64,000 nt of DNA from Sabulitectum sp964386635 (GCA_964386635.1 CAYLRO010000011.1:6765-70764), one strand, 5' to 3'. Numbered from the stretch's first letter, positions 1 to 7,795 are shown. Numbers and translations: made by a program. The notes: generated by a model from the sequence alone, not told the origin.

Positions 1-1856
1 AGGTTGCCCAGACGATCCATTGCAGGAGCCAGGCTCTCTGTGATTATCTCTCTTGCGCCTGTTCCGTCCTGAAGAAGTGCTGAGCCTGTTTTTTCTGATG
101 CAGAGCTGTCTCCTGTGACCAGGGCTTTTCTTAAAGAGGAGAACGCATCCTCCTGTTCATCCATGTCTTCTTCCAGGGGAATGGGGATGTCCCCGGGGTC
201 TATCCGTCCGGAGAGAACCGCTGCTCCGGCTGTCAGTGGTGCTGTGAGGGGATCGTTTACATTAACGATGCCTGCATCAAGGCCCTCTGCTGCAAGCATT
301 GAAAGAAAAGCCGCGTTAAGCCCTGCTCGGTGAGGGAGTCCGTGGGATATGTTGGAAACCCCGGCTATTGCAAGCAATCCGTTCTTCTTGAAAAGCTTCA
401 GTGTATCAAGTGTAATCCGGGGGTCGGCGCCTGTTGCCGCTGCTTTAACAATGGGGTCAGCGAAGACCCTGTGGCCGGGGAACCCGAATTCTTTCAGAAT
501 GGCAAGACCTCTGTTCAAAACTTTCAACCGATCTGCAGGTTTATCAGGCAGGCCGTTTTCATCAATAGGAAGGAGAACCGTATACCCGCCGTGCCTCATA
601 AGAACAGGTGCCCGTTCTTCAATGCTCTGCCGTGTGGAAAGCATGGAGTTAAGAAGGCCAATTCCACCAAGTTCCTGAAACGCTGTTTCTACATTCTCCG
701 GAGATGAAAGATCTATTGAGAGTGGAGCGCCTGTGCAGAGACCGGCGGTTACCCTGTGGATCATGCCTGCAGGAACCAGTCGCTCAAGTCCCATGTTTAT
801 GTCCAGAAGATCTGCATCTTCCTGAGCCCTGGCCCGGGAGATTACAAACTGATGATCGCCATTTCTGATGGCCCTTTTCAGACCTTTTCTGCCTGTGGGA
901 TTAACAGATTCACCCACTTTCAGCATGGCTCCGCCAATGGGGACAAGGGTGTCCACGGAAGAAAAAGCTGCAACAGGCTCAACATTTCGCTTTTCCGGTT
1001 TTCTAATGCCCACAGCGATTCTCAGTGCTTTTATGTGTTCAGGGGTTGTGCCGCAGCATCCCCCGATTATGGATGCTCCTGCCCATGCCATTTCCTCGGT
1101 TGCTCCTGCAAACTGTTCAGGAGACATCAGATATCTGCCCCGGCTGTCAGGCAGCCCTGCGTTGGGCTCCACTGTTACATGTCTGGAGCTGCTTCTGCAT
1201 AGCTGATTGATAACCGGGAGAAGTCCTTCAGGTCCTGTTGAGCAGTTGGCTCCCACAGCATCAACAGCCAGCTGTTCGCAGAGGACTGCAAGAGCTGTTG
1301 GAGAAGTGCCTGCTCCGGTTCTTCCGTGGTCGGTAAAAGTCAGGTGTGCACTGATGAAACCATCAGGACAGGCATCGCGGCAGGCAAGGATTGCAGCCTT
1401 CAACTGTCTGGGGTCAGTGAAGGTTTCCAGAAAGAAAACGTCTATTCCTGCCGCCGTCAGTGCTTTGGCCTGCACGTAAAAGCTTTGGTAGACCTCTGTC
1501 CATGAGGCATCTCCCACAGGGTAGATCAGCTTACCGGAGGGGCCCATGCTTGCAGCGGCTATTCTATTGCCGGCAGCAGCTTTCAGGGCTGTTTCAGCAA
1601 GCAGCGTGTTAATCCCAGTGCAGTCGTCACCCAGATTGAACCTGCTGCCTCCGAAAGTACAGGCAAGAATGATATCGCTTCCGGCTTCAATGAAGGATTG
1701 ATGGATGGACATGAGAATGTCCGGATGAGCTGCTGCCCATCTTTCAACTGAGACGCCTGCAGGCATTCCCCGGTTCATGAGCATTGTGCCCATGGCTCCG
1801 TCAAGGAAGGCAACTCTATTCTGAAGCAGCTCTCTCAGTTTTCCTGCTTGACCCAT
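1..1856 (-). CDS. metH: Cobalamin-dependent methionine synthase, N-terminal 618 residues (runs off window)
   Basis: Methylates homocysteine with methyl-tetrahydrofolate through a cobalamin cofactor. The frame is open from an ATG at 1856 to the window edge. Residues 1-300 form the homocysteine S-methyltransferase barrel, with the zinc ligands visible as Cys205 (GANCSTG) and Cys267-Cys268 (IGGCCGTTPEH). Residues about 320-560 form the pterin-binding barrel (VNPTGRKGLK, later NVNDPLTAP). The last part in view looks like the start of the cobalamin-binding cap. It overlaps the upstream gene by 22 bases and is the third gene of metF - activation domain - metH. Because a reactivation domain is encoded separately next door, the full protein probably lacks its own, but the C-terminus is outside the window. 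Confidence 0.95.
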   Translation of the reverse strand, partial: MGQAGKLRELLQNRVAFLDGAMGTMLMNRGMPAGVSVERWAAAHPDILMSIHQSFIEAGSDIILACTFGGSRFNLGDDCTGINTLLAETALKAAAGNRIAAASMGPSGKLIYPVGDASWTEVYQSFYVQAKALTAAGIDVFFLETFTDPRQLKAAILACRDACPDGFISAHLTFTDHGRTGAGTSPTALAVLCEQLAVDAVGANCSTGPEGLLPVINQLCRSSSRHVTVEPNAGLPDSRGRYLMSPEQFAGATEEMAWAGASIIGGCCGTTPEHIKALRIAVGIRKPEKRNVEPVAAFSSVDTLVPIGGAMLKVGESVNPTGRKGLKRAIRNGDHQFVISRARAQEDADLLDINMGLERLVPAGMIHRVTAGLCTGAPLSIDLSSPENVETAFQELGGIGLLNSMLSTRQSIEERAPVLMRHGGYTVLLPIDENGLPDKPADRLKVLNRGLAILKEFGFPGHRVFADPIVKAAATGADPRITLDTLKLFKKNGLLAIAGVSNISHGLPHRAGLNAAFLSMLAAEGLDAGIVNVNDPLTAPLTAGAAVLSGRIDPGDIPIPLEEDMDEQEDAFSSLRKALVTGDSSASEKTGSALLQDGTGAREIITESLAPAMDRLGN

Positions 1857-2383
1857 CCTGCAACTCCTGTCATGCTTTTAACCGGGAAGAGCATAAATGC
1901 CTCACTGCATGTGATTCCCGAAAGAGGAAACATATCGATTATTTCTTTCTGCCAGAACAGAGGAAATGCTCCGTAGCCTGGTGCAACACGCTTTGTGGGG
2001 TTCATCCGGAGCAGGTCAGACAGGGAAAATTGAAGCCTCTTCATAAATAATTCAACAGCAACGGAAGCAGCTGAATCCATCATGAACCTGTCCAGGTCAC
2101 CTGAGTTGTCAAGAAGAGTCTGGAGCGACATTCCCAGTGTAGCGGCCATTACAGTTAAAGGCTTTTCCGGCCACAGGTTTTCAATAAACCCGGGCCTCTC
2201 TCCAGGTTCCAGAAGAACAGCTCCGCACCACGATTCGCTGAAAACACTTTTAAGCTTTTCTATTGAGTCCCTGGCCTGCTCTGTTATTCTCTCTCCCGCT
2301 TTGTCAGGAGGGCACCCCGCCCTCCAGAGAACCTGTTGAATGGAAGGAACCGGAGGGTAGACAGAAACATCCAGCCTTTTCAT
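1835..2383 (-). CDS. Free-standing MetH activation (AdoMet-binding) domain protein
   Basis: This 182-residue protein resembles the C-terminal activation domain of MetH, which binds S-adenosylmethionine and flavodoxin/ferredoxin partners to re-methylate oxidised cob(II)alamin. The C-terminal stretch has the family pattern: PGYGAFPLFWQ, then GITCSEAFMLFPVKS, then a Gly-rich end. It starts with an ATGA overlap on metF (2380-2383) and itself overlaps metH by 22 bases, so the three are very probably co-translated. In classical MetH this domain is fused; split versions are known in several anaerobic lineages. The first ~40 residues are not obviously conserved. Function rests on the C-terminal pattern plus context. 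Confidence 0.85.
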   Translation of the reverse strand: MKRLDVSVYPPVPSIQQVLWRAGCPPDKAGERITEQARDSIEKLKSVFSESWCGAVLLEPGERPGFIENLWPEKPLTVMAATLGMSLQTLLDNSGDLDRFMMDSAASVAVELFMKRLQFSLSDLLRMNPTKRVAPGYGAFPLFWQKEIIDMFPLSGITCSEAFMLFPVKSMTGVAGWVKQEN

Positions 2384-3240
2384 TTTCGCAGACCGGAAGC
2401 GTTTACAATGTGCCTGATCTGCTTGACTCTGTTCATTGTGTAGAGGTGCACTCCGGGTACCCCTTCCGACACCAGCTCCGAAACCTGCTCAGTGGCATAA
2501 TCCAGCCCTGCAGCTGCCAGAGAGACCGGATCTCCGGAATATCTGTCGAAGAGCTCAAGGAGCCTTGCTGGAATGGATATTCTGCACATGAGAAGAATAC
2601 GCTTGATCTGTTTGTAATTCAGGATGGGCATTATTCCAGGGATAACGGGAACCTGAATTCCAGAAGCTTGAAGCCGTTCAATGAAGTCGAAGAATATCCT
2701 GTTGTCGAAGAAAAGCTGACTGATCAGAAACTCTGCTCCTGCGTCAGTTTTTTTCTTCAGATTTGCCAGATCCTGGCTGATCCTGCCGGATTCAAAATGA
2801 CCCTCCGGGTAGGCTGCTGCTCCAGTACAGAATCCACCGCGGCTGGAAATGCGGGAGATCAGCTCACTGGCGTAGGTAAAGTCTTCCGGCAGGTTTCCGA
2901 TGTTATCCGGGAGATCGCCTCTCAGGGCCAGAATGTTGGAGATCCCTTTCTCTTCAAGAATATCCAGTATTTCGGAAACCTGCATTTCCGTCTGGCCAAC
3001 GCATGTCAGATGTGCCAGGGATTCGCAGTGGTACTGATCCCTGACCCTGGCTGCGATTTCAACCGATCTGATCCGGGATGTTCCCTGTGAAGCATATGTA
3101 ACACTGACATAAGAAGGTTTCAGATCCTTAAGCCCGTCGAGAGTTTTGAAAACCGTTTCCAGACTGTTCTCAGGCCTGGGTGGAAATACTTCAAGGGAAA
3201 GAACCGGCTTTTCCCATCTGTAGAGGTCTGCGATTCGCAT
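2380..3240 (-). CDS. metF: Methylenetetrahydrofolate reductase
   Basis: Reduces 5,10-methylene-THF to 5-methyl-THF, the methyl donor for the neighbouring MetH. The 286-residue product has the normal length for bacterial MetF. It shows the N-terminal SLEVFPPRPE strand, SVTYASQGTSR, HLTCVG, LALRGDLP, the FLISQLFFDN segment, and VPVIPGIMPI. An open frame continues to 3348, but the ATG at 3240 is chosen because family homology begins there (MRIADLYRWEKPVLSLEVFPP) and AAAGGTG lies just upstream. First gene of a minus-strand operon with the activation-domain gene and metH. Confidence 0.95.
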   Translation of the reverse strand: MRIADLYRWEKPVLSLEVFPPRPENSLETVFKTLDGLKDLKPSYVSVTYASQGTSRIRSVEIAARVRDQYHCESLAHLTCVGQTEMQVSEILDILEEKGISNILALRGDLPDNIGNLPEDFTYASELISRISSRGGFCTGAAAYPEGHFESGRISQDLANLKKKTDAGAEFLISQLFFDNRIFFDFIERLQASGIQVPVIPGIMPILNYKQIKRILLMCRISIPARLLELFDRYSGDPVSLAAAGLDYATEQVSELVSEGVPGVHLYTMNRVKQIRHIVNASGLRK

Positions 3241-3306
3241 TGGCACCTTTTCTGTTAATCTGTAGTCTGCGAAAATAACAGGAACGATACCTGCAGGAAA
3301 GGCGTG

Positions 3307-3336
3307 TTGACAGAAAGGGAATGCTCCTGTTATTAA
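3307..3336 (+). promoter_or_regulatory. Sigma-70-type promoter for the leader RNA
   Basis: Consensus -35 TTGACA (3307-3312), an 18-base spacer, then TATTAA (3331-3336) as -10. Transcription would begin near 3343, just before the structured RNA. It points toward the COG2122 and COG1900 genes. Confidence 0.6.
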
Positions 3337-3342
3337 ATTATC

Positions 3343-3474
3343 CAGCATCAGGAGTCACCCTTGATAAGGGTCGCCAACCGAGACGCAGGTCCACGGTGGC
3401 AGGCAATAGCCGATGTGCGGAACAACCGAAAACAACCTGCACGCCGTTCTGTCTGATGCAGGGCGGTTTTTTTT
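3343..3474 (+). ncRNA. Unidentified structured leader RNA (candidate riboswitch/attenuator)
   Basis: A ~130-base segment between a good promoter and an intrinsic terminator, upstream of COG2122/COG1900. Pairings seen: a hairpin CACCCTTGATAAGGGT (around 3356-3371); GCAGGT (3385-3390) with ACCTGC (3435-3440); GGC/GCC around an AATA loop (3402-3411); and GCATCAG (3345-3351) with CTGATGC (3453-3459). The last pairing would take over the terminator loop and one stem base, so two exclusive folds are possible, as in an attenuator. I looked for SAM-I, SAM-IV, SAH, cobalamin, THF, T-box and c-di-GMP cores and could not fit any. It could also be an independent small RNA. Confidence 0.55.
3444..3474 (+). 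terminator. Intrinsic terminator of the leader RNA
   Basis: CCGTTCTG (3444-3451) pairs with CAGGGCGG (3459-3466) in an 8-bp stem with two G-T pairs, followed by eight T's (3467-3474). It lies 203 bases before the COG2122 start, so genes downstream need read-through or another promoter. Confidence 0.75.
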
Positions 3475-3486
3475 CAGGGAGAGAAA

Positions 3487-3612
3487 ATGCTTTCAGCGTT
3501 ATACATCTCAGAAGCAGCCGATTTCAGGCTCTCCCCATCACATTCTTCTTTCTGCATGATGATGTCCGGGCCCTGGGGGGTTCGGGACAGGACGGTTGCA
3601 GAAGCCTTCTGA
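3487..3612 (+). CDS. Possible 41-codon leader ORF
   Basis: ATG at 3487 with GGGAGAG upstream opens 41 codons, ending in TGA at 3610. The product (MLSALYISEAADFRLSPS...) has no recognisable domain. It sits between the terminator and the COG2122 gene. It may be chance; the spaced ribosome-binding site is the only support. The remaining 64 bases before COG2122 hold nothing else I can name. Confidence 0.2.
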   Translation: MLSALYISEAADFRLSPSHSSFCMMMSGPWGVRDRTVAEAF

Positions 3613-3676
3613 CCGCACTCCACAGGGCCTTCCCTATCCATGAAACAGCGGAAACAGCCTTAACAAGTGGAGAATC

Positions 3677-4399
3677 ATGTACACGGAAAGATTTTACAGA
3701 AGCTGGATTTTATCCGGACGCTATGAGTCATTCAGAGTAGTTGCCGGAGAAAGCGATCTGCAGATATACGCAGACTCAAACCTGAGAAAAGAAGCCCTGA
3801 AAGTTCTGAAGGATGTCAGGGGAAAACTCAGTACCCACATTGCTCTGTATCCAGAGTTTCTTACCTCTCTGGTACCTGTTAATACAGGAACTGAAGATCC
3901 ATTTCTTCAGGATATGGAGAACGCGGGAAAGGAATGGAACACCGGTCCCATGGCTGCAGTTGCAGGAGCAATTGCACAGCATGTGGGAGAGGCTCTTCTG
4001 AACTATTCAGACAGAGTGGTGGTGGAGAACGGCGGCGACGTGTGGGCTTTGTCCCCTTATCCTGTTGAGATGCTTGTCTATCCCGGAGAGGCATCTCCTC
4101 TCTCGGCAGGGATTACCTTCACTGTGGACGGATCTCAAGGGATCTCTGTCTGTACATCAAGCGGAATTGTTGGTCCTTCCTTCTCTTTTGGCAAAGCCGA
4201 TTCGGTAACGGCCATTCACAGAAGCGGAGCGGTGGCTGATGCTGCAGCAACATCTCTGGCAAATCGTGTCCAGGGCGCTTCGGATATCACATCTGCGGTG
4301 GAAGCAGTTGCCGTTTCCCGAAGATTGAAAGGCGTACTGGCTCTATGCGGAGATTCCCTGGGGATCTGGGGAGACATCAGATTAAGGAAGGAGGCCTGA
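3677..4399 (+). CDS. UPF0280/COG2122 family protein (homocysteine biosynthesis accessory)
   Basis: A 240-residue member of UPF0280 (COG2122), a family with an ApbE-like fold. Family signatures visible are the N-terminal YTERFYRSW, the central NTGPMAAVAGAIAQHVGEAL, VVVENGGDVWA, and CTSSGIVGPSFSFG followed by ADAAATSLANRV. In methanogens, COG2122 works with COG1900 in making homocysteine from aspartate semialdehyde and sulfide, aiding sulfide use. The ATG follows GTGGAG with normal spacing. The downstream COG1900 gene begins 2 bases after the stop, so the pair is an operon. The biochemical step of COG2122 itself is not settled. Confidence 0.88.
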   Translation: MYTERFYRSWILSGRYESFRVVAGESDLQIYADSNLRKEALKVLKDVRGKLSTHIALYPEFLTSLVPVNTGTEDPFLQDMENAGKEWNTGPMAAVAGAIAQHVGEALLNYSDRVVVENGGDVWALSPYPVEMLVYPGEASPLSAGITFTVDGSQGISVCTSSGIVGPSFSFGKADSVTAIHRSGAVADAAATSLANRVQGASDITSAVEAVAVSRRLKGVLALCGDSLGIWGDIRLRKEA

Positions 4400-4401
4400 T
4401 C

Positions 4402-5526
4402 ATGGGAAAAACAGTTGAAGAGATAAATGAGAAAATTGCATCTGGAACAGCAGTTGTGCTGGATGCGGGAGAAATGACCCGGCTGGTTGCGGAGCAGGGA
4501 GCTCAGAGAGCTTCCAGGCTGGTTGATGTTGTTACAACAGGAACTTTCGGCCCTATGTGCTCCAGCGGATTGCTGTTGAACACAGGCCATTCATCCCCGA
4601 AGATCAATTACTGTGAGGCGTTTCTCAACGGTGTTCCAGCCTACTGCGGGATTGCAGCGGTGGATCTGTTCCTGGGAGCCACAGCCCGGGGCGACACCCC
4701 TTGTTATGGCGGCGGTCACGTGATTGAGGACCTTGTAAGCGGCAGAACAGTCTACCTGGAGGCCAGAGGGCATGGCTCAGACTGCTATCCAAGAACCGGG
4801 CTTCGCAAGCCTTTTAACCTTGGTTCATTAAGAAGTGCCGAATTGACCAACTTCAGAAATGCCTACCAGAATTACAATGTGGCGGTTAACGGGTCCAGCC
4901 TTGAGAAGCAGACTTATCTGGGGGTACTGAAACCGGAGTTTGCCAATGCAGGGTACAGCGGCAGCGGTGAATTCAGCCCGTTGATCAATGACCCCTATTT
5001 CAGGACAATTGGAACCGGAACAAGAATCTTTCTGGGAGGCGGCTCCGGCTGGATAACCGGCCCTGGAACTCAGCACACTCCGGATCCCAGAAGGGGTGCC
5101 AACGGAGTGCCTGTTGAAGGAGGGGGAACCATATCCGTGAGAGGAGATCTCCGGGGCATGCAGCCGAAGTATCTCCGGGGCATATGGATAAAGGGATACG
5201 GAGTATCTCTTTCTGTAGGCATTGGTATTCCCATCCCGGTGCTGAATGAAGAGATTGCCGCCTTCACAGGAGTAGCCGATAAAGACATTCTAGCCCCGGT
5301 AGTTGATTACTCCTCAGACTATCCCTGCGGCAACGGCAGAATTCTGGGGCATGTTTCCTACAGAGATCTCTATTCGGGAGAGATCGAGCTGCGAGGGGTG
5401 AAGTCAAGAACTTTCAGCCTTTCCAGCAGAAAGACAGGAGAAGAAATAGCCGTTGTTCTGAAAGAGAGGATTCTTAATAAGGAGTTCTTCCTCACTTCTC
5501 CGTCTGAGGTGCTGAAGGCAGTTTGA
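4402..5526 (+). CDS. DUF39/COG1900 homocysteine biosynthesis protein
   Basis: A 374-residue DUF39 (COG1900) protein. In methanogens and anaerobic bacteria this family inserts sulfide into aspartate semialdehyde to give homocysteine, usually with a NIL-ferredoxin partner. Visible signatures: TTGTFGPMCSSGLLLN with Cys53, a Gly-rich YGGGHVIEDLVSG segment, ARGHGSDCYPRTG with Cys128, and FLGGGSGWITGPGTQH. The two cysteines are the likely sulfur-handling residues by family analogy. The start is ATG 4402 behind a perfect AAGGAGG, not the upstream in-frame ATG. It lacks the C-terminal CBS domains some relatives carry, and no ferredoxin gene is adjacent, so the redox partner must come from elsewhere. 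Confidence 0.9.
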   Translation: MGKTVEEINEKIASGTAVVLDAGEMTRLVAEQGAQRASRLVDVVTTGTFGPMCSSGLLLNTGHSSPKINYCEAFLNGVPAYCGIAAVDLFLGATARGDTPCYGGGHVIEDLVSGRTVYLEARGHGSDCYPRTGLRKPFNLGSLRSAELTNFRNAYQNYNVAVNGSSLEKQTYLGVLKPEFANAGYSGSGEFSPLINDPYFRTIGTGTRIFLGGGSGWITGPGTQHTPDPRRGANGVPVEGGGTISVRGDLRGMQPKYLRGIWIKGYGVSLSVGIGIPIPVLNEEIAAFTGVADKDILAPVVDYSSDYPCGNGRILGHVSYRDLYSGEIELRGVKSRTFSLSSRKTGEEIAVVLKERILNKEFFLTSPSEVLKAV

Positions 5527-5537
5527 TTTGTGCGGCA

Positions 5538-5570
5538 GCAGCCGGGAGATGCACTGCACCTCCCGGCTGC
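5538..5570. terminator. Strong hairpin between convergent genes
   Basis: GCAGCCGGGAG (5538-5548) pairs perfectly with CTCCCGGCTGC (5560-5570) across an 11-base loop. There is no T-run on the plus-strand side, so factor-independent termination is uncertain; position between convergent stops supports a shared terminator. Confidence 0.55.
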
Positions 5571-5575
5571 CGGGA

Positions 5576-6382
5576 TCAGTTCTGCAGCTTCACTGCCTGG
5601 AATGATGTTTGATTAATGGCGAAGAGAAGTACTCCTGAAGGGAGATTTTCACCGTTCAGAACGGTAGCGTCATCTGCTATGGCCCACATTCCTCTGAGTC
5701 TTCCATCTGCGGTGTAGCAGTGCAATGTTCCTCTCTCCACAGTATGAAGAGTGAAAGATGAGGTAAATGGAGAGGTGACATTCAGAAGCGCCGGAGAGGT
5801 TTCCGGTTTTTCCATTCCTGTTATCCAGTTCACAGCTGCAACTGCATCCAGATCAAACAGTCCGCCATCTGCTACGGAACTACCGCAATCGGTGAGCCGT
5901 ACAAACCTGATCCAGTCCAGATCCAGATCTTCAAGATCAAACTGATCACCACCGGAAACAGCGGGATCTGCAGGGTCTTCTCCAGTTGTAGGCCATACCC
6001 CTGCCAGCCCGTCGTATGTGGTCTGGTTCCACGGGAACATCTGCCAGGTTGTTCCATCCTGACTCACCTCAACAAAAGCACACTCTCTGAAGTAACTGGT
6101 GCCGTTCTGCATGACATTTTCAAAAACGGTGAAGTCTACTCCATCACCGTTAACAACAGTGTTGTCTGTGAATTCGATAACCACCCAGCCGTCTGTTCCA
6201 GGTGTAAGAAGCTCATCTTCCCCGAAAGCGGGAGCAGTGGGGGTGGCATCAGGGTCCGGCGGCCCCAGAATGTTGTCCGGGTAATAGCTCTGACCGTAGC
6301 CTGCACCTTCACCGTACTGCACTGCAGGTGACGCATCCCCCCAGGGATCGCCTGCAAGTATGGATATAATAAGGAAGATCAT
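5576..6382 (-). CDS. Secreted protein with C-terminal sorting domain, B12-regulated operon
   Basis: A 268-residue exported protein. It starts with a short hydrophobic leader (MIFLIISILAGDPWGDASP); the body (residues 20-195) has a jelly-roll-like composition rich in Asp, Gly and Trp (GWVVIEFTDN, DFTVFENV, FVEVSQDGTTW, WIRFVRLTDCG). The last ~70 residues resemble a Por/type IX sorting tail (LHCYTADGRLRGMW ... LPSGVLLFAI). The start codon forms an ATGA overlap with the beta-propeller gene, so both lie under the cobalamin riboswitch. Similar modules accompany surface cobalamin-binding proteins in Bacteroidota loci, so a role in B12 capture is inferred. No catalytic motif seen. Confidence 0.75.
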   Translation of the reverse strand: MIFLIISILAGDPWGDASPAVQYGEGAGYGQSYYPDNILGPPDPDATPTAPAFGEDELLTPGTDGWVVIEFTDNTVVNGDGVDFTVFENVMQNGTSYFRECAFVEVSQDGTTWQMFPWNQTTYDGLAGVWPTTGEDPADPAVSGGDQFDLEDLDLDWIRFVRLTDCGSSVADGGLFDLDAVAAVNWITGMEKPETSPALLNVTSPFTSSFTLHTVERGTLHCYTADGRLRGMWAIADDATVLNGENLPSGVLLFAINQTSFQAVKLQN

Positions 6383-7566
6383 CTTGCGGTCACCGCGAAT
6401 CGTGCTGTTGATCTGCCTGACACTACTGTGTACAGACCGGCTTCCAGCTCTGAAACATTCATGCAGCATGAGCCGTCAGAAGCTGTTGTAGCCCTGCGGG
6501 AAAGTCTGCCGGCAATGTTGTATATGCAGACTTCACTTTCAGGATTCGTACCTGAAACGCTGATTGTGTTCACTGCAGGATTGGGAAGCACTGAGATAAC
6601 AGGGCCATTGCTGCCTGCATCTCCTGAAAGCCCCATGAATGAACCGTTCACCGCCAGGGGACCTGGAGCAGTAACAGAGTAAGTGTGAACAAGGTTCTCA
6701 GACTGATCATAAACCCGCACTTCGTTGTTCATGCAGTCAGAGATCCAGAGGTTTCCCTGGTCGTCTCCAGCAATGCCGTTACCTCCGGAGCAGAAGGGGT
6801 CACTGCTGTCATGGAGAACTGTGGCTGTTGCCATATTTATTGAATAGACACCAGCCCCCCAGGGATCACCTGTGTACAGTATGTCGTTAACTGCTGAGCT
6901 GAAACCCGGGAACCCGCCAAGGAAGAGAGTATCTGTTGCTGTTCCGGTTACGGCGTTGATAACAACCACGTGCCCCTGGTTGCTTCCATAGGTGCCGCTG
7001 CAGGTAACAAACAGATTGCCTGCATAAACAGCAACAGACTGACAGTTCACTCCTGCGGTGAGTGTGTCGATTACAGTGCCTGATGCTGTGTTGACCAGAA
7101 CTACAGACTGGTCTGCACCCCATCCGCCGCATGCTGTGTAGAGAAAGTCTCCCTCTGTTGCCATCCATTCCGGGAAGGAGCCAACTCCTGGAATCGACTG
7201 CTGTATCTGCATGGTTGCAGGGTCAACCATTTCTATGGAGTTGTTCAGTGTGGCTGATACTGCAAGCATGCCGTTTGAGAGAGGAAGGGAGGCCCAGCAG
7301 TTCCATCCGCTTCCAATGTTAAGCTCAGTAAGTGCCCAGCTTCCCAGTTCAAATTTCTGAAGCGCACCTGAATCGACTCCGGAGTTTACAACAAAAGCAT
7401 TGCCGTCATGAATCACTACATCGTTTGGATAGGTATGAAGCAGGCCTACTGAAGGAGTTACTGTTCCGGAGGCAGTGTTAATGTGAGCCAGGTCTCCGCC
7501 GCTTATAACAAGCACATCCCCTGATATCAGAGAAAGCAGAGCCAGGCCGATTCCAATGGAAATCAT
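6379..7566 (-). CDS. Secreted beta-propeller protein (BtuG-like candidate) with C-terminal sorting domain
   Basis: A 395-residue exported protein. The signal peptide (MISIGIGLALLSLISG) leads into blade-like repeats of YncE/surface propeller type: IDTLTAGVNCQSVAVYAGN, VVINAVTGTATDTLF, YSINMATATVLHD, and GNLWISDCMNNEVRVYD. The last ~70 residues are a classic sorting tail (SVLPNPAVNTISVSG, VCIYNIAGRL, LEAGLYTVV). ATG 7566 follows GGGAGAA; the longer open frame upstream is riboswitch, not coding. The gene is the first downstream of a cobalamin riboswitch. In Bacteroides, riboswitch-linked BtuG is a surface propeller that binds B12 with very high affinity, so this is a candidate functional analogue. 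No TonB receptor is adjacent. Confidence 0.8.
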   Translation of the reverse strand: MISIGIGLALLSLISGDVLVISGGDLAHINTASGTVTPSVGLLHTYPNDVVIHDGNAFVVNSGVDSGALQKFELGSWALTELNIGSGWNCWASLPLSNGMLAVSATLNNSIEMVDPATMQIQQSIPGVGSFPEWMATEGDFLYTACGGWGADQSVVLVNTASGTVIDTLTAGVNCQSVAVYAGNLFVTCSGTYGSNQGHVVVINAVTGTATDTLFLGGFPGFSSAVNDILYTGDPWGAGVYSINMATATVLHDSSDPFCSGGNGIAGDDQGNLWISDCMNNEVRVYDQSENLVHTYSVTAPGPLAVNGSFMGLSGDAGSNGPVISVLPNPAVNTISVSGTNPESEVCIYNIAGRLSRRATTASDGSCCMNVSELEAGLYTVVSGRSTARFAVTAR

Positions 7567-7641
7567 GTGTTCTCCCGTATTGTTCCGGCCGCGTGAAAAA
7601 ATGGAGAGGAATGTCCCCTCACCCTTCCCGCGAAGGTGAAG

Positions 7642-7675
7642 AAAAAAAGCCGGCAGAAGGTCTTCTGGCTTCCGG
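7642..7675 (-). terminator. Intrinsic terminator, expression platform of the cobalamin riboswitch
   Basis: On the minus strand CCGG...CAGAA-GACC-TTCTG-CCGGC (7675-7649) is followed by seven T's (7648-7642). The stem contains the 3' conserved box of the aptamer, so ligand-dependent folding could switch termination. It lies about 75 bases before the propeller start. Confidence 0.65.
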
Positions 7676-7795
7676 TCATTTAGGAAAGACGCCTTCTCGC
7701 AGACGGTGCTGCAATGGCTGTTGTCTCTCCGATACCGGTTACAGCGGCGGGGCCGCGCGGGACTCACACCCGCTTCCCTGACGCTGCCGACAGAG
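7649..7795 (-). promoter_or_regulatory. Cobalamin riboswitch
   Basis: Read on the minus strand the order of conserved elements is: AGGGAAGCGGGTGTGAGTCC, then CGCGGCCCCGCCGCTGTAACC, then the B12-box region GCCATTGCAGC, a GAGAAGGCG segment in place of the usual GGGAAGGC, and GAAGCCAGAAGACC near the 3' end. This is the arrangement of the AdoCbl/cobalamin riboswitch. Cobalamin binding would normally reduce expression of the two downstream secreted-protein genes. The 5' limit is approximate. Confidence 0.92.

Noticed and set aside
3241..3348. 36-codon extension of metF upstream of 3240
   Set aside because: MetF homology begins at the 3240 ATG; the extension is not family-like and overlaps the promoter of the leader RNA on the other strand.
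3343..3474. Leader RNA as a SAM-I riboswitch
   Set aside because: GCCAACC and ACGGTGG segments recall SAM-I, but the P2 kink-turn and the UAUC...GGAGGGA core are missing; the assignment could not be supported.
3321..3740. 139-residue plus-strand frame across the leader
   Set aside because: Composition is not protein-like and it spans the structured RNA and terminator, then runs into the COG2122 gene in another frame.
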